DNA of 64,000 nt from an uncultured Selenomonas sp. (GTDB lineage Bacteria; Bacillota; Negativicutes; Selenomonadales; Selenomonadaceae). Positions within the stretch are counted from its first letter, which is position 1, and each line of letters opens with the position of its first letter. Below are positions 6,673 to 15,712 of the stretch, piece after piece. The DNA is taken from assembly GCA_905372355.1 (NCBI GenBank), contig CAJPOT010000001.1, positions 62,001-126,000 on the forward strand, written 5' to 3'. Position numbers and translations under genes: made by a program. Below the pieces are notes generated by a model. That model saw nothing but the letters and a program-made list of their open reading frames with translations, did no database searches and was not told where the DNA came from.

Positions 6673-9180
6673 ATGCGGTTACTCTATAATCTCGCGGCGA
6701 TCCTCGCCGTCGTCCTCATCATACCCGTGTTCCTCGTGCGCGCCGTGCGTGAGCGCGGCTTCGTCGAGCGCGTGCGCCAGAGCCTCGGCTTCTTTCCTGA
6801 GCACGCGCTCGACAAGGTGGCGAAGAAGAACTGTATATGGGTTCATGCGGCGTCCGTTGGCGAGATCGTCGCCGCCAGCCCACTGATCCGCGAGTTCCAC
6901 AAGGAATTCCCGAAGAACCCGATCCTCGTATCCGTTGTCACGACGGCGGGGTACGAGATGGCGAATCGCATCATCAAGGATGCGGACAGCATCATCTACT
7001 TCCCGCTCGACCTGCCGTGGCGCGCCGGCAGCATCCTGCGCCGCATCCATCCGCGCGTCTTCATGCCCGTCGAGACGGAGCTGTGGCCGAACTTCCTGCG
7101 GATGGCGAAGAAGCTCAAGATTCCCGTCATGATGGTCAATGGGCGCATCAGCGACAAGAGCGTCAAGCGCTATAAGCATCTGCACAGTGTCCTTGATGAC
7201 ATGATCGGCACGGTCCGAAAGTTCGCCATGCAGTCACCCATCGACGCCGAGTACATCATGCGCCTCGGCGCACCGCCCGAGCTTGTAACCGTCACGGGGA
7301 ATACGAAATTCGATCAGACGTACACGGACGTGAGCCTCGCGGAGAAGGAAAAGCTCCTGCGTGAAATGGGACTTCGCAAGAATGGTGGCATTTTTCTCGC
7401 AGGCAGCACGCATCGCGGTGAGGAGACGCCCGTCCTCGAGGCGTTTGCCGCACTCCGGGAAAAGTTCCCCGAGGCCAAGCTCATCATTGCGCCGAGGGAG
7501 CTTCTGCGCACGACGGAAGTCGCCACGCTCTGCAGGCACAAGGGATTTTCCGTCGCGCGCCGTACAGAACTTTTGAAAGAGCCGAGCGAAGATCACGACA
7601 TTGTGATCCTCGATACGATCGGTGAGCTCGGCAAGGTCTATAGCATCGGCGACGTCGTCTACGTCGGCGGCAGCCTCATCGCGCACGGCGGTCACAACAT
7701 CTTGGAGCCTGCGGCGCACGGCAAGGCGATCGTCGTCGGGCACAACATGTTCAACTTCAAGGATACACATGTACTCTTCACGAAGAGGAACGCCTGCATC
7801 ACGGTGCACGATGGAGAAGAACTTTCCACAGCTGTCTGCAGGCTCTTTGAGGACGAAGGGGAACGGCGGCGCATGGAGCGCGAGACGCTCGCCATCATCG
7901 GCGAGAACAAGGGCGCGTCCCGAAAGACGGCTGTGCTCCTGCATGACTTCCTGGAGGACTTCGAGCAGGGCGAGAATGCGGGCAAGGTGCGCACGACGGA
8001 GCGCGTTGAAAACTTCCGCACCTATGTCACCGACCTCATGCGCCGCCGTCATGCCGATGGCTTTTGTCTGCGCGTCGTCATGGGGACGCTCTACAGTTTT
8101 TCCCTCATCTACCGCCAACTCGTGAACTTGAAACTCTGGGGCTACAAGGCGAGACTTTTCAAGCGCAAGCATCTCTCCTGCTACGTCATCAGCCTCGGCA
8201 ACATCACGGTCGGCGGCACGGGCAAGACGCCGACCGCACAGTACTTGGCGGCGGCGATCCGCGACATGGGATATCGCGTCGTCATCTTGAATCGCGGCTA
8301 CCGTGCGAAGTGGCGCGGCGACGTCGGCATTGTCTCCGACGGGCAGAAGCTCTACATGGACGCGACCGAGGCGGGCGACGAAGCCTTCATGCTCGCCAAG
8401 CATCTGCCTGAAGTGCCCGTGCTCATCGGCGCCGAACGATCGCTTACGGGGCAGTACGCGATCGAGCACTTCGGCGCGGAGGTCGCGATCTTGGACGATG
8501 GATACCAGCACTGGCAGCTCGCGCGCGACATGGACATCCTGCTCGTCGACGCGGTCAATGTCTTTGGCAACGGCTACATGCTGCCGCGCGGCACGCTCCG
8601 AGAGCCTGTTTCGCACATCGAGCGCGCCGACGTGTGCCTTTTGACGAAGGTCGATCAGGCGGTCGGCGTCTCGCGCGAGCACATCAAGAACACGATACGC
8701 AAGTACAACGAAAAGGCGCTGATCATGGAGAGCATCCATCAGCCGCGCCGCTTCGTCAACCTCAAGGACTGGCATCGCGACATCGCAGGCGAGGGCGTCG
8801 ACATCAAGACGCTCGCGGGGAAACGCGTCATGGCGGTCTCCGCCATCGGCAATCCGATGTCGTTCGAGCAGACGCTCTTCGATATTGGCGCGAAGATCGT
8901 CGAGAGCCTGCGCTTCCCCGACCATCATGAGTACACGACGAAGGAACTGCAGGACGTCCTCGATCAGGCGATCTCCCTCGGGGCGGAAGCCATCGTCATT
9001 ACGGAGAAAGACGCCGTGAAGATTCCGCTGACGATCATTGAGGCGAAGGTGCCGATCCCTGTATTCGTCATCTGCGTCGAGGTCACGTTTCAGGAGGGAG
9101 CGAAGGAGTTTCAGAATATGCTCGCCGCACATCTGCAGGAAAGGATCGCTGCCTTGCGAAAGGGAGGAGAAGAAACATGA
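6673..9180 (+). CDS. waaA/lpxK: Fused KDO transferase and lipid A 4'-kinase (WaaA-LpxK)
   Basis: One uninterrupted 835-residue frame encodes two enzymes. Residues 1 to about 425 are a GT30 KDO transferase: N-terminal membrane anchor, then IWVHAASVGE, ETELWPN, VNGRIS, and the C-terminal half with LAGSTHRGEE and GGHNILEPA. After a linker of about 45 residues, about 470-835 are tetraacyldisaccharide 4'-kinase LpxK: SLGNITVGGTGKTP with the P-loop near 513, then DDGYQHWQL and FPDHHEYT. The domains catalyse successive steps (4'-phosphorylation, then KDO addition) at the inner membrane. RBS is GGAGAGG; the stop overlaps kdsB (ATGA). Confidence 0.95.
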   Translation: MRLLYNLAAILAVVLIIPVFLVRAVRERGFVERVRQSLGFFPEHALDKVAKKNCIWVHAASVGEIVAASPLIREFHKEFPKNPILVSVVTTAGYEMANRIIKDADSIIYFPLDLPWRAGSILRRIHPRVFMPVETELWPNFLRMAKKLKIPVMMVNGRISDKSVKRYKHLHSVLDDMIGTVRKFAMQSPIDAEYIMRLGAPPELVTVTGNTKFDQTYTDVSLAEKEKLLREMGLRKNGGIFLAGSTHRGEETPVLEAFAALREKFPEAKLIIAPRELLRTTEVATLCRHKGFSVARRTELLKEPSEDHDIVILDTIGELGKVYSIGDVVYVGGSLIAHGGHNILEPAAHGKAIVVGHNMFNFKDTHVLFTKRNACITVHDGEELSTAVCRLFEDEGERRRMERETLAIIGENKGASRKTAVLLHDFLEDFEQGENAGKVRTTERVENFRTYVTDLMRRRHADGFCLRVVMGTLYSFSLIYRQLVNLKLWGYKARLFKRKHLSCYVISLGNITVGGTGKTPTAQYLAAAIRDMGYRVVILNRGYRAKWRGDVGIVSDGQKLYMDATEAGDEAFMLAKHLPEVPVLIGAERSLTGQYAIEHFGAEVAILDDGYQHWQLARDMDILLVDAVNVFGNGYMLPRGTLREPVSHIERADVCLLTKVDQAVGVSREHIKNTIRKYNEKALIMESIHQPRRFVNLKDWHRDIAGEGVDIKTLAGKRVMAVSAIGNPMSFEQTLFDIGAKIVESLRFPDHHEYTTKELQDVLDQAISLGAEAIVITEKDAVKIPLTIIEAKVPIPVFVICVEVTFQEGAKEFQNMLAAHLQERIAALRKGGEET

Positions 9181-9911
9181 GGACACTTTGCGTGATTCCG
9201 GCGCGCTACGCGTCGACGCGCCTGCCGGGAAAGCCGCTTGCCGACATCTGCGGCAAGCCCATGATCTGCCGCGTCCTGGAGCGTGCGAACCGCGCGCAAA
9301 AGCCCGAGAAGGTGATCGTGGCGACGGACGACCAGCGCATCTACGATGTCGTGCGAGCGGAAGGCGGCGAGGCGCTCCTGACGCGTGCCGACCATCCGAC
9401 GGGCACGGATCGGCTCGCTGAGGTGGCAGAGGCGTACCCTGAGGTCGACCTCATCGTCAACGTGCAGGGAGACGAGCCTCTGATCGAGCCGGCCGTGATC
9501 GACGATCTCATCGCGCCTTTCGAGATGGATGAGAACCTGCCGATGGCGACTGTCATGACGCGCATGGAAGACGCGGCGGAACAGCTCAATCCGAACAACG
9601 TCAAGGTCGTTGTGGACAAGCTTGGCTACGCACTCTACTTCTCGCGCTCGCTCGTGCCCTATCCGCGTGCAGCGGCTGGCCCCGTGTACAAGCATATCGG
9701 CATCTACGCCTATCGACGCGACTTTTTGCTGCGCTACGCGCGCCTTGAACCGACGCCCTTGGAGAGGGCGGAGTCGCTGGAGCAGCTTCGGGCGCTGGAA
9801 AACGGCTATGGCATCCGCGTGCTGGAAACAGACTGCCGCTTCGTCGGCGTCGATACGCCGGAAGATCTCGCGCTCGTGAACAAGATTTATCGCGAGCAGG
9901 GGCTGGCGTAA
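9177..9911 (+). CDS. kdsB: CMP-KDO synthetase KdsB
   Basis: KdsB activates KDO with CTP to CMP-KDO, the donor used by WaaA encoded just upstream. The 244 residues match the family. The N-terminal nucleotidyltransferase motif IPARYASTRLPGKPL, the following VATDD, and NVQGDEPLIEP are clear. ATG at 9177 overlaps the waaA/lpxK stop, so the two are translationally coupled. Confidence 0.97.
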   Translation: MRTLCVIPARYASTRLPGKPLADICGKPMICRVLERANRAQKPEKVIVATDDQRIYDVVRAEGGEALLTRADHPTGTDRLAEVAEAYPEVDLIVNVQGDEPLIEPAVIDDLIAPFEMDENLPMATVMTRMEDAAEQLNPNNVKVVVDKLGYALYFSRSLVPYPRAAAGPVYKHIGIYAYRRDFLLRYARLEPTPLERAESLEQLRALENGYGIRVLETDCRFVGVDTPEDLALVNKIYREQGLA

Positions 9912-9926
9912 GAAATGTGTTTCGGA

Positions 9927-10050
9927 TCAAAACGATATGGCGCAAGGAATCTATCAGCGAATCCTTAATTGTTTTTAAGAATTTGCTGATAAAATGAGGT
10001 CGCTCGGATGTGTGAAGCTGGGCAGTTGAGTTTATCCGTGACTCCCCAAG
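9927..10050. mobile_element. MITE-like repeat remnants before kdsA
   Basis: The kdsB-kdsA gap holds two abutting pieces of the repeat family. The first (about 9927-9969) ends in ATCAGCGAATCCTTAA, the inverted form of a left terminus. The second (about 9974-10050) starts TTAAGAATTTGCTGATAAAA and ends GTTTATCCGTGACTCCCCA, matching both ends of the 19629-19800 element with the centre missing. The kdsA ribosome site begins at the right border. Confidence 0.6.
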
Positions 10051-10064
10051 AGAAAGGCGGTACT

Positions 10065-10898
10065 ATGATGATGAACAAGGTGAAGGTCAGAGATTTCACG
10101 ATCGGCGGGGGAAGCCCGCTCGTGCTCATGGCGGGGCCGTGCGTCCTTGAGGAGATGGAGCGCTGCCTTTTGATCGGACGCACGATCAAGGAAATCACAT
10201 CGAGGCTCGGCATCCCCTACATCTTCAAGGCCTCGTTCGACAAGGCGAACCGCTCGTCTTTCAACAGCTTCCGCGGCCCGGGGCTCAAGAAGGGACTCGA
10301 AATGCTGCAGGCGATCAAGGAAGAGCTCGATGTGCCCGTCGTGACCGACGTCCACAAGGAGTCGCAGATCGCGCCTGCGGCGAAGGTTGTCGACGTGCTG
10401 CAGATCCCTGCGTTTCTGTGCCGCCAGACAGACCTCATCTACGCGGCGGCAAAGTCCGGCTGCGTCGTCAACGTCAAGAAGGGGCAGTTCCTCGCGCCGC
10501 GCGACATGGGAAACGTCGTCGACAAGCTGCACGAAGGCGGCTGCTCTGACATCCTTCTGACGGAGCGCGGCGCCTCGTTCGGCTACAATAACCTCGTCGT
10601 CGACATGCGCAGTTTTCCCATCATGCGCACGTTTGGTGCTCCCGTCATCTTCGATGCGACACACAGCGTGCAGCTGCCGGGCGGCGCGGGCACATCGTCA
10701 GGCGGCAACCGCGAATTCGTCGAGCCTTTGGCACGCGCCGCCGTCGCCGCTGGCGTCGACGGACTTTTCATGGAAGTGCACGACAATCCTGAGGAGGCGC
10801 TCTGCGATGGCCCGAATAGCCTCTACCTCGACAAGCTCGAAGAGCTTTTGAAGGAAGTGCTGGCAATCTACGACGTGGTGAAAGGGAAGCTGGTCTAA
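10065..10898 (+). CDS. kdsA: KDO-8-phosphate synthase KdsA
   Basis: KdsA condenses arabinose-5-phosphate and PEP to KDO-8-phosphate in the cytoplasm. The protein starting at the ATG cluster 10065-10073 (behind AGAAAGGCGG) has 277 residues. It shows [38 protein letters not shown], the [18 protein letters not shown] motif and [12 protein letters not shown]. The in-frame sequence upstream of 10065 is repeat-derived and not part of the gene. The stop codon directly abuts the kdsC start. Confidence 0.97.
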   Translation: MMMNKVKVRDFTIGGGSPLVLMAGPCVLEEMERCLLIGRTIKEITSRLGIPYIFKASFDKANRSSFNSFRGPGLKKGLEMLQAIKEELDVPVVTDVHKESQIAPAAKVVDVLQIPAFLCRQTDLIYAAAKSGCVVNVKKGQFLAPRDMGNVVDKLHEGGCSDILLTERGASFGYNNLVVDMRSFPIMRTFGAPVIFDATHSVQLPGGAGTSSGGNREFVEPLARAAVAAGVDGLFMEVHDNPEEALCDGPNSLYLDKLEELLKEVLAIYDVVKGKLV

Positions 10899-11459
10899 AT
10901 GATTCTTTCTGCAGATGCGATGGAGCGTGCGCGTCGCGTGCGCTTCCTCATCTTCGATGTCGACGGTGTCCTGACGGATGGCGGCATTTATACGGGTGAG
11001 ATGGGCGAACTGATGAAGCCGTTCCATGTGCGCGACGGTCTCGGTATATGTCAGTGGCAGAACGAAGGTTTCGGTACGGCGATTATCACAGGGCGCGACT
11101 CTGCCATTGTATCCCGACGTGCCGCCGAGTTGAAGATCGGGGATGTCTACCTCGGGCACGCCGACAAGCGCAGCGCCTATGCTGAGATCAAGGAGCGTCA
11201 TGGTCTTCAAGATGATGAGGTCGCTTATGTCGGCGATGACCTCATCGACCTCGCTGTTATGGCGCAGGTCGGCTTTCCTGCCGCGCCCGCTGATGCGGTG
11301 GCCGAGGTGCAGAGACTCGCATGCCTTGTGTCCGGAAAGCCGGGAGGCAAGGGAGCTGTGCGCGAGATCATCGAGTTCCTTCTGAAGGCGCAGAGGCGCT
11401 GGGAAAACGTCGTCGCACGCTTCACCGCGTCGGCGAAGGTCACAAACGTCTCGCAGTGA
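10899..11459 (+). CDS. kdsC: KDO-8-phosphate phosphatase KdsC
   Basis: A small HAD-superfamily phosphatase (186 residues) that removes phosphate from KDO-8-phosphate. The HAD motif FDVDGVLTDGG near residue 20 carries the nucleophile and acid/base aspartates. ITGRDS is motif II, and VGDDLIDLAVM supplies the metal-binding acid residues. It starts directly after the kdsA stop. The arabinose-5-phosphate isomerase gene kdsD, often next to these genes, is not in the window. Confidence 0.94.
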   Translation: MILSADAMERARRVRFLIFDVDGVLTDGGIYTGEMGELMKPFHVRDGLGICQWQNEGFGTAIITGRDSAIVSRRAAELKIGDVYLGHADKRSAYAEIKERHGLQDDEVAYVGDDLIDLAVMAQVGFPAAPADAVAEVQRLACLVSGKPGGKGAVREIIEFLLKAQRRWENVVARFTASAKVTNVSQ

Positions 11460-11542
11460 TGGCTTTGGCAAGGGCGACGCAGCGCTATATGAGGCGGACG
11501 TGCGTGCGCCCAAGATCTCACATATCTGAAGACAGCAGGTGA

Positions 11543-12466
11543 ATGTTCATGCTCTACAACTCGTTAATGGCGCTGAGCCGTGCGCTGCGCTTCCTGCCGC
11601 ACGGCGCGTTGCTCTTACTCGGCGCGCTGCTCGGCAGGCTCTATTATATGATCATCAAGAAGCAGCGCGAGCGTGCCGTGCGCCAGATGATGCAGGGGCT
11701 TTCCATTTCGGAGAAGGAAGCACGGAAAATCGTGCGCGCCTCCTTCGTGAACCTCGCGCAAAACATGCTGGAGATTCTCTACATGCCGAAGCTCAACCGA
11801 GAGAACCTGCATGAATACATCGAGATCGAGCACCTGGAGCGCCTTAAAGACGCGCTAGCCGAAGGGCACGGCGTCGTCGTCCTCACGGGTCACATCGGCA
11901 CGTGGGAGTGGCTGTCCGCCGCTTTCTCACTGTCGGGCCTGCCCGTCACGGCAATCGCTAAGACGCAGCCGAATGCCGAGTATTCGCGCGTCCTCGATGA
12001 TCTTCGTGCGACGATCGGTGCGGAGATCTTTTCGCGCGGCACGAGCGAACTTTTGGCGGCGGGGCGCGCCTTGAAGAATGGCAAGATCCTCGGTTTTCTC
12101 GCTGATCAGGATGCAGGTCCCGGCGGCGCTTTCATCGAGTTTCTCGGCAAGACGGCTGCGACGCCCTTGGGACCTGCCGTCTTTTCGCGCAAGTTTCGTG
12201 CGCCCGTCATTCCCGCGTTCATCCTGCGCCGCCCCGACGGCAAGCATACGGTGCGCGTCTATGAGCGCATGGAGTACGTCGACACGGGCGATACGGAAAA
12301 GGATCTCTACGACCTGACCGTGCGCATGACGCGCCTTATGGAGGAGGTCATCCGCGAAAATCCGACGCAGTGGCTGTGGTTTCAGAAACGCTGGAATACG
12401 CCGCCTGAGATGAAGAAGGAGAAGCGCCACGGCGCGATGCTGCAAGGAGGGAAAGATGAAGCATAG
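11543..12466 (+). CDS. Lipid A late acyltransferase (LpxL/HtrB family)
   Basis: A 307-residue inner-membrane acyltransferase with a hydrophobic N-terminus (LLLLGALLGRLYYMI). The catalytic H-x4-E motif is HIGTWE near residue 117; LADQDAGPGGAFIEFLGK is the second conserved block. Such enzymes add secondary acyl chains to KDO-lipid A. A second family member lies at 61584-62450, and the two probably differ in acylation position. The end overlaps the lptC start by 11 bases. Ribosome site AGCAGGTG lies just before the ATG at 11543. Confidence 0.92.
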   Translation: MFMLYNSLMALSRALRFLPHGALLLLGALLGRLYYMIIKKQRERAVRQMMQGLSISEKEARKIVRASFVNLAQNMLEILYMPKLNRENLHEYIEIEHLERLKDALAEGHGVVVLTGHIGTWEWLSAAFSLSGLPVTAIAKTQPNAEYSRVLDDLRATIGAEIFSRGTSELLAAGRALKNGKILGFLADQDAGPGGAFIEFLGKTAATPLGPAVFSRKFRAPVIPAFILRRPDGKHTVRVYERMEYVDTGDTEKDLYDLTVRMTRLMEEVIRENPTQWLWFQKRWNTPPEMKKEKRHGAMLQGGKDEA

Positions 12467-13016
12467 GAAGACTCTTCTCGCAGTCCTCGCCGCAGCCCTC
12501 TTCGCCGCTGCACTCGCATGGGCAGTGCTCTCCGTTCCCGAGGTTCCGGCCTTGAACGATCCTGCGCGCACGTTGCGTTATGAGGGAAATACGCTGAGCT
12601 TGGAGAAGGACGGGCGTACCGTCTGGCAGCTGACGGCGGAATCGATCGAGGCGGATGCTGATGGCAAGGCGGCAGAGGCGAGAAACATCGAAGGCGTTTT
12701 TCATGAGGAAGGCGGGTGCGAACTGAAGCTCACTGCGCCTCGTGCTCATTATGATCTGACGTCTAAGGATCTTACCGTCGACGGCGGCGTGAGGATCGAG
12801 ACATCGGACGGCATACACCTGACGAGCCGAGAGGTCATCTGGTCGTCAGAAAAGGAGACGCTCGCCGCCGTCGGCGACGTCCTGCTCACGCAGGATAAAG
12901 AGAAGCTTCGCGTGAGCGCGGAGCGCATCGAAAGCTCAGACGGCTTCGCGAAGTTCACGGCGAGTGGCAAGGAAGGCAAGAAGGCGCGGATTGAAAAGGG
13001 GAGTGGAGCGAATTGA
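12456..13016 (+). CDS. lptC: LPS export protein LptC
   Basis: 186 residues: one N-terminal membrane helix (about 5-27) and a periplasmic OstA-like beta-jellyroll with alternating D/E and hydrophobic residues (LTAPRAHYDL, GGVRIETSDG). LptC links the LptBF ATPase/permease to the periplasmic LptA bridge. AAGGAGGG precedes the ATG, and the reading frame overlaps both neighbours, so the acyltransferase-lptC-lptA stretch is translationally coupled. Confidence 0.88.
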   Translation: MKHRKTLLAVLAAALFAAALAWAVLSVPEVPALNDPARTLRYEGNTLSLEKDGRTVWQLTAESIEADADGKAAEARNIEGVFHEEGGCELKLTAPRAHYDLTSKDLTVDGGVRIETSDGIHLTSREVIWSSEKETLAAVGDVLLTQDKEKLRVSAERIESSDGFAKFTASGKEGKKARIEKGSGAN

Positions 13017-13789
13017 GGAAGAGAAAAGGGAAGGCTGCACTCGTAGCTGCCGCCTTGGCTGCAGCTCTGAACATGGGGACGCTGCAGGCGGCGGATGAGC
13101 CATCGTCCTTGGAGGGAGAGAGCGTCAGCTACGACATGGCGACGGGCGAGATCACGGCGGAGGGCGGCATTACATTGAAGCGAGGCGCGGCGACCATCAC
13201 AGGGGCGAGAGCCAGCTACAACACGAAGACACAGCAGGGCGAGATCACGGGCGGCGTCATCGCTGTGCGCGATGCGATGCGTCTGACGGCACAGACCGTG
13301 ACGCTCGAATCTGTCGACGCCATCCATGCGACGGGCGGTGCAGAGATCACGAAGGATGATCTTTGTCTGACTGCTGCAAGCCTCTCTGTATTTGATAAGG
13401 ATCGTTACGTCGCGGAAGGTGACGTTCGTGCCGTGAAGGCGGATAAGACGTTTACAGGCACGCGCGCCGAATTTACGCAGTCGGCGAACTACATGCTCGT
13501 TCCGGCGGGCGGCACGATGACGACGGCGGACGGCACCTTCACGGCAGATCGCATGGAAGGCTGGCTGACAGAAGAGCATTACCGCGGCACGGGCAACGTG
13601 CATGTCGTCAGTCCGCCGAGAAGCTTCGAGGGCGGCGGCGATACGGTCGACTACTTTGCCAAAGCTGAGGACGGCAAGGGCAAGTGCGTGCTCGATGGCA
13701 ACGCCTGGGCATATCAGGGAAATAACATGCTCAAGAGCAAGCATCTGACGGTTTACCTTGCCAACACAGGCAATCTTGCGGTAGAATGA
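13013..13789 (+). CDS. lptA: LptA/OstA-like periplasmic LPS transport protein
   Basis: A 258-residue secreted protein with a signal peptide (about 1-26, ending NMGTLQA-A) and a long OstA-type beta-jellyroll made of repeated G-x-V/I-x-A strands (AEGGITLKRGAATITGA, GDVRAVKADKTFTGTRAEF). It is longer than E. coli LptA, so it may span more of the periplasm. The start is TTG at 13013, overlapping the lptC stop; the ribosome site is GGGGAG. No LptD is present in the window. Confidence 0.85.
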   Translation: MRKRKGKAALVAAALAAALNMGTLQAADEPSSLEGESVSYDMATGEITAEGGITLKRGAATITGARASYNTKTQQGEITGGVIAVRDAMRLTAQTVTLESVDAIHATGGAEITKDDLCLTAASLSVFDKDRYVAEGDVRAVKADKTFTGTRAEFTQSANYMLVPAGGTMTTADGTFTADRMEGWLTEEHYRGTGNVHVVSPPRSFEGGGDTVDYFAKAEDGKGKCVLDGNAWAYQGNNMLKSKHLTVYLANTGNLAVE

Positions 13790-13823
13790 GAAGGATTCAA
13801 TATAAGAAGAGAGGTGGAGGGTC

Positions 13824-14543
13824 TTGCATCTGGAAGCGAAAGATCTGGTCAAGACGTTCAAGCGGCGCAGTGTCGTCGATCATGTGTCCCTGCGCGTCGA
13901 CAAGGGCGAGATCGTCGGGCTTCTAGGGCCCAACGGCGCGGGCAAGACGACGACGTTCTACATGATCACGGGGCTTGAGCGGCCGACCTCGGGCGATGTC
14001 TTTGTTTCCGATGTGCGCATCACGAGCATGCCCATGTATGCGCGTGCGCGTCTCGGCATCAGCTACCTCGCGCAGGAAGCCTCGATCTTCCGCAAGATGA
14101 CCGTAGAGGAAAACCTCCTCTCGATCTTGGAGATGACGAAGCTCTCCGCGCAGGAACGCAGAGAGAAGATGGAGAATCTGCTCGCGGAGTTCCGCATCGG
14201 CCATGTGCGTGACCGTCTCGGCACGGAGCTTTCGGGCGGTGAGCGCCGCCGCGTTGAGATCGCGCGCTGCCTCGCCATCGAGCCGCAGTTCATCCTGCTC
14301 GACGAGCCGTTTGCCGGCGTCGATCCCATTGCCGTCGCCGACATACAGGAGATCATCGCGTATCTGCGCAGGCGCGGTATCGGCATCCTCATCACCGACC
14401 ACAACGTGCGCGAGACGCTGCACATCGTCGACCGCGCCTACATCCTGAACGACGGCAAGATCCTCCTCGAAGGGGACAGTGCGACCATCGCTGCGAGCGA
14501 TCTCGCACGCAAGTTCTACCTTGGCGACAACTTCACGTTATAG
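13824..14543 (+). CDS. lptB: LPS export ABC ATPase LptB
   Basis: A 239-residue stand-alone ABC ATPase. It shows Walker [12 protein letters not shown] (about residue 35), a Q-loop with [10 protein letters not shown], signature [13 protein letters not shown], Walker [14 protein letters not shown] and switch His in [10 protein letters not shown], all characteristic of LptB. It powers LPS extraction through the permease encoded next. The TTG start at 13824 follows AGAGGTGGAGGG. Confidence 0.96.
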   Translation: MHLEAKDLVKTFKRRSVVDHVSLRVDKGEIVGLLGPNGAGKTTTFYMITGLERPTSGDVFVSDVRITSMPMYARARLGISYLAQEASIFRKMTVEENLLSILEMTKLSAQERREKMENLLAEFRIGHVRDRLGTELSGGERRRVEIARCLAIEPQFILLDEPFAGVDPIAVADIQEIIAYLRRRGIGILITDHNVRETLHIVDRAYILNDGKILLEGDSATIAASDLARKFYLGDNFTL

Positions 14544-14553
14544 GAGCGTCCTT

Positions 14554-15645
14554 ATGCAGATACGACTTTTGGACAAATACATCTTTCGTGAGGTCTGCCT
14601 CGCCTTCTTCTTCGGTATATGCGGCACGTCTGCCGTATTCGTTGGCTCAGGCACACTCTTTCGCATCGCACAGTACATTACGGAATACGGCGCATCGTTT
14701 GGCTCTGTCGTAAAGATGTTCATCTTTAGCCTGCCCGCTATCGCCATCTATACATTTCCCATGTCGATGCTCTTGGCGGCACTCTTGACGTTCGGCAGGC
14801 TGTCGAGTTCGAGTGAGATCACGGCGATGAAGTCGTGCGGCGTGAGCTTCTACCGCATCGCTGCGCCCGTCATTGTGCTCGGCGTCGTCGTCAGCATCTT
14901 TTCCATCCTCTTCACGGAGCATGTCGTACCGCGAGCGAACAACGCCTATGAGAATGTCATCGCCTACGAGATTCAGGGAAACGCCGCACCCAAGTCGCAG
15001 GATCATATCGTTATCAAGGAGATCAAGGACGGCGAGATGCAGCGCCTCATGTATGCGCGTCGCTACGATGCTGCAACGGAAACGCTCGAAGGCGTGACGC
15101 TGCAGTCGTTCGAGCAGGGTGAGACGAAGTACGTGCAGGATGCCGCTTATGCGAAGTGGGAGGGCACGCAGTGGACGATGTATCGGGGAGCGATCTACGA
15201 GGTTTCCGGCGGCAAGTCGGAGCATACGATGCGCTTCGACAAGCAGGTGCTGCCCATCAACGCTGGTCCCGGGCGCATCGTGCGTGAGCAGAAGAAGCCG
15301 GAGGAGCTGACGATGAAGGAGCTGCGTCAGCAGATCGAACTCATGCGCACGCAGTTCGTCGATACGAAGAAGTTGGAGACGGAGCTTTATCAGCGCATCA
15401 CGATTCCGATGGCGAGCCTCGTCTTCGCCATCATCGGCGTGCCGCTCGGCATCCAGCCGACGCGCAGCAGCTCCTCGCGCGGCATCGGCTTGAGCCTCTT
15501 GATCTTCTTTTGCTACTACGTTCTCATGACGCTCGCGGGGGCGCTCGGGCAGTCGGGTGCACTGAACCCCGCTTACGCCGTCTGGCTGCCGAATGTCGCA
15601 GGGCTTCTCATTGGAGCGTATCTGATGCGCGAGGCGGCGCACTGA
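14554..15645 (+). CDS. lptF: LptF/LptG family LPS export permease
   Basis: YjgP/YjgQ-family protein of 363 residues: a pair of N-terminal membrane helices, a periplasmic beta-jellyroll (about 110-265) and C-terminal helices (about 280-355). The start MQIRLLDKYIFREV at 14554 follows TAGGAGCG and gives the canonical N-terminus. Only one permease gene is present beside lptB, whereas E. coli has two (lptF and lptG). A homodimer or a distant second gene is possible. Confidence 0.92.
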   Translation: MQIRLLDKYIFREVCLAFFFGICGTSAVFVGSGTLFRIAQYITEYGASFGSVVKMFIFSLPAIAIYTFPMSMLLAALLTFGRLSSSSEITAMKSCGVSFYRIAAPVIVLGVVVSIFSILFTEHVVPRANNAYENVIAYEIQGNAAPKSQDHIVIKEIKDGEMQRLMYARRYDAATETLEGVTLQSFEQGETKYVQDAAYAKWEGTQWTMYRGAIYEVSGGKSEHTMRFDKQVLPINAGPGRIVREQKKPEELTMKELRQQIELMRTQFVDTKKLETELYQRITIPMASLVFAIIGVPLGIQPTRSSSSRGIGLSLLIFFCYYVLMTLAGALGQSGALNPAYAVWLPNVAGLLIGAYLMREAAH

Positions 15646-15712
15646 TAAGGAAAAGGCGGATTTTCCCGCCTTGCCAAGGGAAAACTCTCGGGAGAGAAAG
15701 GAGCATGTCTTG

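Noticed and set aside
7234-9186. A 650-residue antisense frame over waaA/lpxK
   Set aside because: Shadow of the coding strand caused by codon bias; no protein family resemblance.
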